Below, piece by piece: positions 57,725 to 64,000 of a stretch of 64,000 nucleotides of DNA (position 1 is the stretch's first letter; the number at the start of each line of letters is the position of its first letter). Location: assembly GCA_016584305.1 (NCBI GenBank), contig JACEEZ010016311.1:146817-210816 (forward strand), written 5' to 3'. Position numbers and translations under genes: made by a program. The DNA is from Chionoecetes opilio (lineage: Eukaryota; Arthropoda; Malacostraca; Decapoda; Majidae). The notes beneath the pieces were generated by a model. The model was not told the origin of the DNA and did no database searches. It saw only the letters and a program-made list of their open reading frames with translations.

Positions 57725-57930
57725 CCCCTTCACCCCAATCCAGAATTTACCAGCCTCTCTTTAAAGCTCTCAAATGGCCCCGCAAATCCCCGCTACTGGC
57801 CCTTTCCAATCTTTTAAACACCCTATTGTGAACCAGTTTTTCCCTATTTTTTTTTAAATTACGCTTTTCCAGCTTAAATCCGTTTAGTCTTGTTCTTGAA
57901 ATGAGGGGAAATCCCAAAAAAACAGCAGAA
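57725..57930 (-). pseudogene. Possible LINE C-terminal remnant
   Basis: Minus strand: TRLNGFKLEKRN, NREKLVHNRVFKRL and, in a neighbouring frame, FESFKERLVNSGL then stop. This resembles the C-terminal tail (basic, TNRVVxxWNxLP, SFKxRLD) of CR1-like LINE proteins. Frame changes are at homopolymers. Confidence 0.4.
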
Positions 57931-58964
57931 ATTAAAAAAATACCCAAATAAAACACCCAAATGCTATGGCCTTTCCATTTGCGACTTTCAAGAACCATTT
58001 CACGGAAACCCCAAGGGTTCAGGCGTTCCATTTGCGCTCGAAAACCTGGGCCGGGGAAAAGGCATAGGATCAAAAAAAATCGTGAATTTCTACTCAATTT
58101 GAGAGGTTGGGCCTAAAGTAGAGTTTTCGTCATAACAAACAATGGTGCCGGGGCCCTATTTTCTTATCGTGAAGGGTTTTCCGCATGCACGAGTCGGAGA
58201 GGAGGTCAGAGGCATAAAAGAGGATACAGAGGGTGGAAACCCCTGCGTTCCCGCGATTTTAAACGTGTTTTGTCCTTACATAGCAGTAGTGATTTTAATC
58301 TCTCTTATCTCCCCCCCCCTTCGTTATCTCTCGCTATCTCTTCTCGTATTTCTCGTTATCTCTCTCTCTTGTTATCCCCTTCGTTACTCTCTCGTTTCTC
58401 TCTCTGTATCTCTCTTTGTTATCTCTCCCTTATCTTTCTTCTCTTTATCTCTCTCCTCTCTTTATCTCCTCTCTTGGGATCTTTTCCTTGTTTTTCTCTC
58501 TTCTCTCTCTCTCTCTCTCTCTTCTTTTAAATTGCCTCGCCGCTGGTATTTTGTAAACAAAAAAAACGGGTTTTTTTTCCATTTGTGCCCACGCGAACCA
58601 ACCCCTGAACCCAGAACCCCCCCCTGAACTGAAAGATCGGGTTTCATGCAACTTGGGCACAAATAGAAGGGGGCCTTTATAAAGCATGACTTTAAAAAAA
58701 TGCTAGAGAATGTTTTTGACCTCAGTTTTGAGCACAAGGGAAACCCAAGAGAATCTCTATCCTGTTTTGCTAGTTTCCCGTAAGAGATAAAGTCCATGTC
58801 CCACTACTGATACACTGAATGTACCCTTTAAGGTGCGATCAACAATATGAAACGGCAACCTAGAGAATATTTGGGCCTCGGTTCTTTGGCTGCAGAGGGG
58901 AATCACACCAGCCCCCCCTTGCCCCCCAACCATAGGTACAGGCTTAAACTCTTGAGACCCAGGC
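57931..58964. other. Unassigned region with a CT microsatellite
   Basis: CT/TATCTC repeats at 58295-58530 produce spurious S/L-rich ORFs. Otherwise no gene is recognised. Confidence 0.5.
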
Positions 58965-59810
58965 CCGGTATTCCCAAAGAGTCATAGTAAGAATTTTATC
59001 ATAGCGGACAAAAGGGCCCCCAATTTTAGAAAAATGGCGGCGGTTTCATAAATTGGGGGGGGGGACTATCACAAACCGCGGGGGGAGGCTAAGATAGAGG
59101 CTAGTTCTAGCGCGACTATGATAAAACTTTCAGTGTTAACAGGGCCGAAAAACAATAACAGTCTCAGTGAAAAAAATATTCCCCCTATGGGGATGTTTTG
59201 AGGAGCTGAGGAACACCTGATTAGGAAATACCGAGTAGACCGGTGGGGGTAAGAGGAGTTCCCCGGGTTCTAGCGCGATATGATAAATTTTTTTCTGTCA
59301 ATGGGGCCGAGAAAAAATAACACCCTAGTGAAGAATATTCGCCCCACATAGGGAGTGTTGAGTGAGCGAGGATGCACAGCTGATTAGGAAATACCGAGAG
59401 ACCGGTAGGGCATTTGTTCCTCACCAATTTTTTGAAAAAACAGTTTTAGATGGGAAAACATCCCATTGCAACTCTTGTTTGTTTACACAGATAGCTCAAC
59501 GGTACATCATAGCTTTATTTTCGGGAAAATTATACATTACCTTGGTCACTGCCCTAAACATGTTAAAAACATAAGGGAAAAAGTATCAACCAAAAAACGG
59601 GTCAAAGGATGAATTTACTGATTATAAAAACCCTTTTTTAAAGAAACAAGAGCTTTTTTAGCAGACGCTTATGATAAACAATTGTGCTAGATTCCAAATT
59701 AGAAAAAAGGGCGATGATAAAAAATGAATATCCAAGAGTTATGATAAATATTTGTCATAGCTATGATTATATTTGTCATAGCTATGATTAAGTTTGGTAA
59801 AAAACCGGTT
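58965..59810. mobile_element. Candidate TIR element with internal tandem duplication
   Basis: CCGGTATTCCCAAAGAGTCATAG at left is a diverged mirror of ATCATAGCTATGATTAAGTTTGG...CCGG near 59800. Inside, GTTCTAGCGCGA to ATACCGAG..GACCGGT is duplicated (59103-59243 and 59268-59408, period about 165). Confidence 0.45.
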
Positions 59811-61599
59811 TTTTTCCCGAACGTAAAACCCCCATTGTAATTTGTAATTTTTGTTTTAAATTTTCCCTTTTAATTCTGGTTTGGTAAAATTCTATTTCTA
59901 TCTAAATAAAATACTTTTATCTATCACCGTAGATAAAAAGTAATCGCCAGTTCTAGTTTTTTTTGTTATTTACAGACGCTTGGTGGGTTAAACTTTCTTT
60001 TGTGCATCCATAATTTTAGGAAAAAGAAGGGTCTATCGGAAAGGTGTTCATTTTTTGGTTTTTTCTGGTCATATTAGCGCTATAAAGAACAAATGACAAA
60101 AAAAAAAACCCAAATGGCGGACCCCATATATACTACAGAAAATCGCCAGCTAGTATTTTAACCCCAAAAGTTGAGTCGCCACTCTGGGGAATTAGGGGGA
60201 AAATTTGAGGAAAAATAAAACAAAATCCTATATAAATTTGGCGGAAGTGCTTGGATATATAAAAATTCCTCTGAAAAGTGAAAAAAAATTTTTATTCAAG
60301 TTTGAAAGATCTGGCAAGTTGGTCCTGTTGCCCCAAAAAATTCTGTTTTTGTCTGTCATCGCGCGAAGAAAAAGGAGAAGCAAAAAGGAAAAGTTTATTG
60401 CAGAACAAAGCATTAAAAAAAAACGCGAAAAGGGTGATTATACGGCCCTGATATAAACTAGTGTAACATCTTCAGTGGCACATAAAATCAGTAGTGATGT
60501 AAATTCGTAAATTTTGGGCCTGGCGACTTCACTGAGGTGGCAAATTCACGTTATCTACGGTAGACACTTTTCAAGTACCAACTACAAGGTTTAAACATTT
60601 TTATTTTATTTTTGTATATTTTTTTATCTTTCATATATTTTATTTTTTTTTACTATCTTTCTACTATATTTTTTTGCAGTCTGTCTATTTTACTGTATTA
60701 TTCTATAATATTGTTTATCATACTATATCAGTGATTTTAAGGGATCTATCTTTATTTTTATCTTAGGGGGATTATCAAATTATTTAATTTTTCATTATTA
60801 TCATTTATTTTCATTTTTATTTTTATTATCAAAATTGTTATATCACATTTTTGTTTTATTATTTTTTACTAAGTTATTATTTTTATTATTAAATTTTTTA
60901 TTATATTAATACCATTTAATTATCATTTTTATTTTATTTTATTTTATTATTATTATTTTTATTTTTATTTTTCTTTTTGTTTTTTTTTAAATAATCATTT
61001 CTCTTTATTTTTAATTTTTTTATGTATTATTTAAAAGGCGTAGAGTGTAGCGGAGACACTTTTTAACGCGATTTCTTAAAAAAAAGATAGAATAAAAAAT
61101 AGAAGAGGCAGTCATTTGAGGTGTGAACACACACACCGCACACCACAGCACACCAACACACACATACCTTTGAAATAATATATTTAAAAATAAAATCATA
61201 AAATAATTTGGATAAAATAACAATAATGAAAATGATAATGATAAAACAACTAAAAGAGATAAAATAAAAATAATTATAATATAAAATAATAATAAAATAA
61301 TGAAAATGTGACTAGGTAGATTTTTAGTGACCCTTTTTATTGTAATGGTTTGCTTTCTGTGATGGTTGCCCTCAGGGTAAGGAAAAAAGGGGGGGGGGGG
61401 TTTCACAGCGCGGGTTGAGTGAGGGGCAAAACCCGGGCCCAAGGGTAACACGCCCCTCAGATGCTGACCAAAAGCATCGTTACGCTACCATAGCGTCTGG
61501 CAGGGAGTAGCACTAGTCAGTTTTTGGCTGGTACTGTCAGGAGTCTTTCGAGAAAAAAAAAAAGAAAAAAAACCCTAAAAGTATCCAAAACCGACCAAA
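59811..61599. other. Unassigned AT-rich region
   Basis: T/A-rich simple sequence at 60595-61020, a CA-rich tract at 61125-61165 and a C/G-run-rich segment near 61380-61450. No domain is recognised in any ORF. Confidence 0.45.
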
Positions 61600-61745
61600 T
61601 AATATACCGATACCCGGGATACCCATGCAATACTAATAGATACGGTTACGGAAAACCAAAAAAAACCGGTAATGGCCGGTAATACCCATGCCAAAATACC
61701 CCGGTATTTTGGTATACCGGATAGGGCACATCCCCCGTGAGCGGG
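61600..61745 (-). repeat. ATACCGG-type array, related to 51432-51590
   Basis: Contains GGTATACCGG, ATACCCCGGTATTTTGG and CCGGTAATACC. Read on the minus strand it begins GATGTGCCCTATCCGGTATA, similar to the start of the 51.4-kb array. Quality is low. Confidence 0.5.
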
Positions 61746-62899
61746 CCCAGGTGCGTGCATGGGGGTCGGTTAATGCCCCTCTTGGAGGGCAAGCAAGATA
61801 CGGACAACGGAGCAGCGGCCCCCATGGTGTGGAGGAGTTTGGCGGGTGGTGTACCGCGGGCTCTGCCCGTGGTGGTAGCCCCGGGCGTGGTGGCGAGCTG
61901 GCCACATCTGGGGCCCGGCCCACCGGGACTCAGGAAAGCTGCTGCAACAGGTCAGTATTGCGAGGCACGGGTCAGGGTTCACAGAATCTCATCCACCCCC
62001 TGCACCCCCTGGGAACAAACTTTTCTTGAGCTGAGCGCCTCGCGGTGGGGGTCAGGGTGCCATCAACAGCACACAATCGGCCCCCCCTGCTCCTTTTATC
62101 AACTACAAAAATTCACCATTCATTTCCGGGCCTTTTCCCGGGGCCTTTTTCCCTTTAATGAAAAAAAAATACCAAAAATCTGCAAACACCCGCCCCGTTC
62201 AGCTTCAAAAAATAATGGGACGGGTTTCAAGGAAAAAACAAACCCAAAATTAAAAGTTAAGAAAAACATGAAATTAACCTGGAAATAGACAAGGTTCGGA
62301 AAAAGGGCGCATAAACCCCAAGCAACAAAACCACTACCCGAACCACAACCGACTTTCCCCAACACCTTTTTACAACCAAAAAAACAGAACATAATCAACA
62401 GACAACGCATAAGAACACCAAACACAAGGGGGGGGGAAAACCAACAGACGAATAAAAACTTTAATAACCCTTCAAATCCACAGAAGACAGAACACAAAGG
62501 AACAGGAATGACAGAAACGGGGAAACCCCCAAGGGGCCCCCACTTTTGGAGAAAATAAAAAACCACAGGAAAAGAATCGGAACCCCAAACTTACCAACAA
62601 AAAACGAAAAAAAAACTCACGAGACAAGGGGCACTTTTACAAAAAGTTGGGGGGAAGCTTTTACAGTAGACAAATAAAAAACGAGAAAACCAACGAAACA
62701 AGAAAACACAGGTAAGACAATTTTTTGGGAAAAAAATAGAAAGAATACACCAACCACATTGGGGCCACACCGACTACACAACAAACCCCACAAACAAGAG
62801 AAATAACAACTGCAGAAAAAAGGAACAAAATCTTTGAAAAAGACAGTCCGGCAAAAGGGGAAAACAAAAAGTACCAAACACCTACAGAAAAGCGATAAT
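61746..62899. other. Unassigned, low-quality region
   Basis: GC-rich (61750-62060) then A-rich (62100-62900). The latter may be the 5' part of the LINE that becomes readable at about 62930, but no endonuclease motif can be read. Confidence 0.3.
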
Positions 62900-62929
62900 C
62901 AACTATGCACAATAAAAAAAACACATCGC

Positions 62930-64000
62930 GGGGCATTTCCCGAATGTGAAAACAATCAAGATCAGATTAATCCAAAACAAGGCAAAAACAATCGTGCATT
63001 AAATACAGGCCACCATTTTTAGAAGACCTTTAAAATTTTCGAAGCAATAAACAAAAAAACTCGACAACACCTCAATGACAATAACTTATATAATAAGCAA
63101 AAATACGGTTTTTGCCAAGGCAGAGGAACTACTGAAGCCATTGCACTTATAACAGAACAGATAGCTCAAAAAAAAAAGCAGACAATGGACAATGTCACTT
63201 AGTACTACGAGTATCACAAAAGATTTGACAAAGTTTGGCACCTTGGCCTAAAATACAAATACTCCAATTACAAAATCCCAACAATACTAGAAAAACTACT
63301 CTGTGATTTTTAGATGACCGAGAGGCAAAAATTTAAAAAAGGCACATACTTAGGTGGCCGTATAAACTACGCTGGGCGTGCCCCAGGTTTGGTATTATCT
63401 CCCACGCTATTCATCACATACACCAGAGACATACCAGACCCAATACAGGGCACAAACTACCATACGCAGACGAAAATCATTTAAATAATAAATAACCGGG
63501 TAAATCAAAGGAAATGCTCAACCGAATAACGGCGAGAGAAGTAGCCGCAAAACAAATACGAACGACAATGGAAAAATAGAAACACATACAACAAAATTCA
63601 CAGTTTTAAGACTGGGAGCAAAGGCCGAAGAAGAAATACTCATCGAGGAAGAATGCTTGACACCCCAATGAAAGGCAAAACACTCTGTCTCACAATTAAC
63701 AACAGAGGATATATACAACACATAAAAGACAGACAACACAAGGCCTTTTGGGGCTCTAACACGATATTCCCATTTAGAAGTATGCCTATCAATATTAAAA
63801 CACATCTAGTCAAAGCACTGGTCCTACCAATCCTTTATACCCACCTATCCCAACATTATCAATGAGCAAAAACACAAATTAGCAAACTACAAATAACACA
63901 AAAAAAAGTCCTCAGATTTGCTACAAACAGAGATACCCCTACACTAAAACACAAAAAATACTGAATTTAAAAAAAAACAGAACCGAACATAAATTATAGT
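62930..64000 (+). pseudogene. LINE reverse transcriptase, running off the window edge
   Basis: Readable fragments in shifting + frames: INPKQGKNNRALN, LNDNNLYNKQKYGF, CQGRGTTEAIALITEQIA, FDKVWHLGLKYK, PTILEKLLCDF, then APGLVLSPTLFITYTRDIPD where the (G)VPQGSVLSP block should be. The thumb-like LTINNRGYIQHIKDRQH lies in 63653-63865, then VKALVLPILYT. The catalytic YADD position (about 63460) is damaged (YHTQTKII in one frame). Order and spacing fit a non-LTR RT distinct from the 11-18 kb LINE. Frame breaks are frequent and homopolymer-associated. Confidence 0.75.

Overview
The window is eukaryotic and almost entirely made of mobile and repetitive DNA. An arthropod is suggested by short interstitial TTAGG-type repeats, and a crustacean (probably decapod) by the mix of Ty3/Gypsy elements, foldback MITEs, long GA/CT microsatellites and multi-copy 'uncharacterized' transposon-associated protein families. 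The organism is inference. There is no bacterial-type gene organisation, no rRNA gene and no CRISPR array.

Layout. 1-9028: Ty3/Gypsy element A on the + strand, with its 5' LTR cut by the window edge. It has an SGNH-hydrolase-like leader ORF, gag, an in-frame UGA-CUA-G stop (readthrough type), protease, an inverted-repeat insertion of about 0.87 kb, RT-RNase H, integrase and a 3' LTR. 9.0-11.4 kb: a minisatellite, a fragment matching the C-terminus of proteasome ATPase Rpt2/PSMC1, and TTAGG repeats. 11.47-18.37 kb: pieces of one or more minus-strand non-LTR (LINE) reverse transcriptases split by nested inverted-repeat elements. 18.38-20.82 kb: a 2.4-kb palindrome with nested hairpins. 21.5-26.7 kb: low-quality sequence containing a degraded second copy of the palindrome arms. 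26.71-39.61 kb: Ty3/Gypsy element B on the minus strand, with RT, integrase and SGNH-like remnants. It is interrupted by a 1.5-kb foldback element and by a broken gene of a multi-copy arthropod family. 39.68-42.51 kb: a terminal-inverted-repeat (TIR) element carrying an intact 294-codon zinc-cluster gene. 43-52.3 kb: a dense series of MITEs and foldback elements. 52.29-56.37 kb: LTR element C. 56.4-64 kb: AT-rich DNA, a tRNA-derived SINE, LINE fragments and a LINE RT running off the right end.

How the parts work together. Only the retroelement genes form a pathway (Gag coat; protease, RT/RNase H and integrase for replication; SGNH-like leader protein of unknown role). Element A is recently inserted (its LTR copies are nearly identical) but defective. 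The best candidates for new biology are the SGNH-like ORF upstream of gag in two separate LTR elements, the readthrough gag-pol junction, the intact zinc-cluster gene inside a TIR element, and the nested palindromes.

Quality warning. About 21.7-38.3 kb and 52.9-64 kb show homopolymer-rich, frame-breaking consensus errors when compared with clean copies of the same repeats elsewhere in the window. Many 'pseudogene' lesions there may be artefacts.
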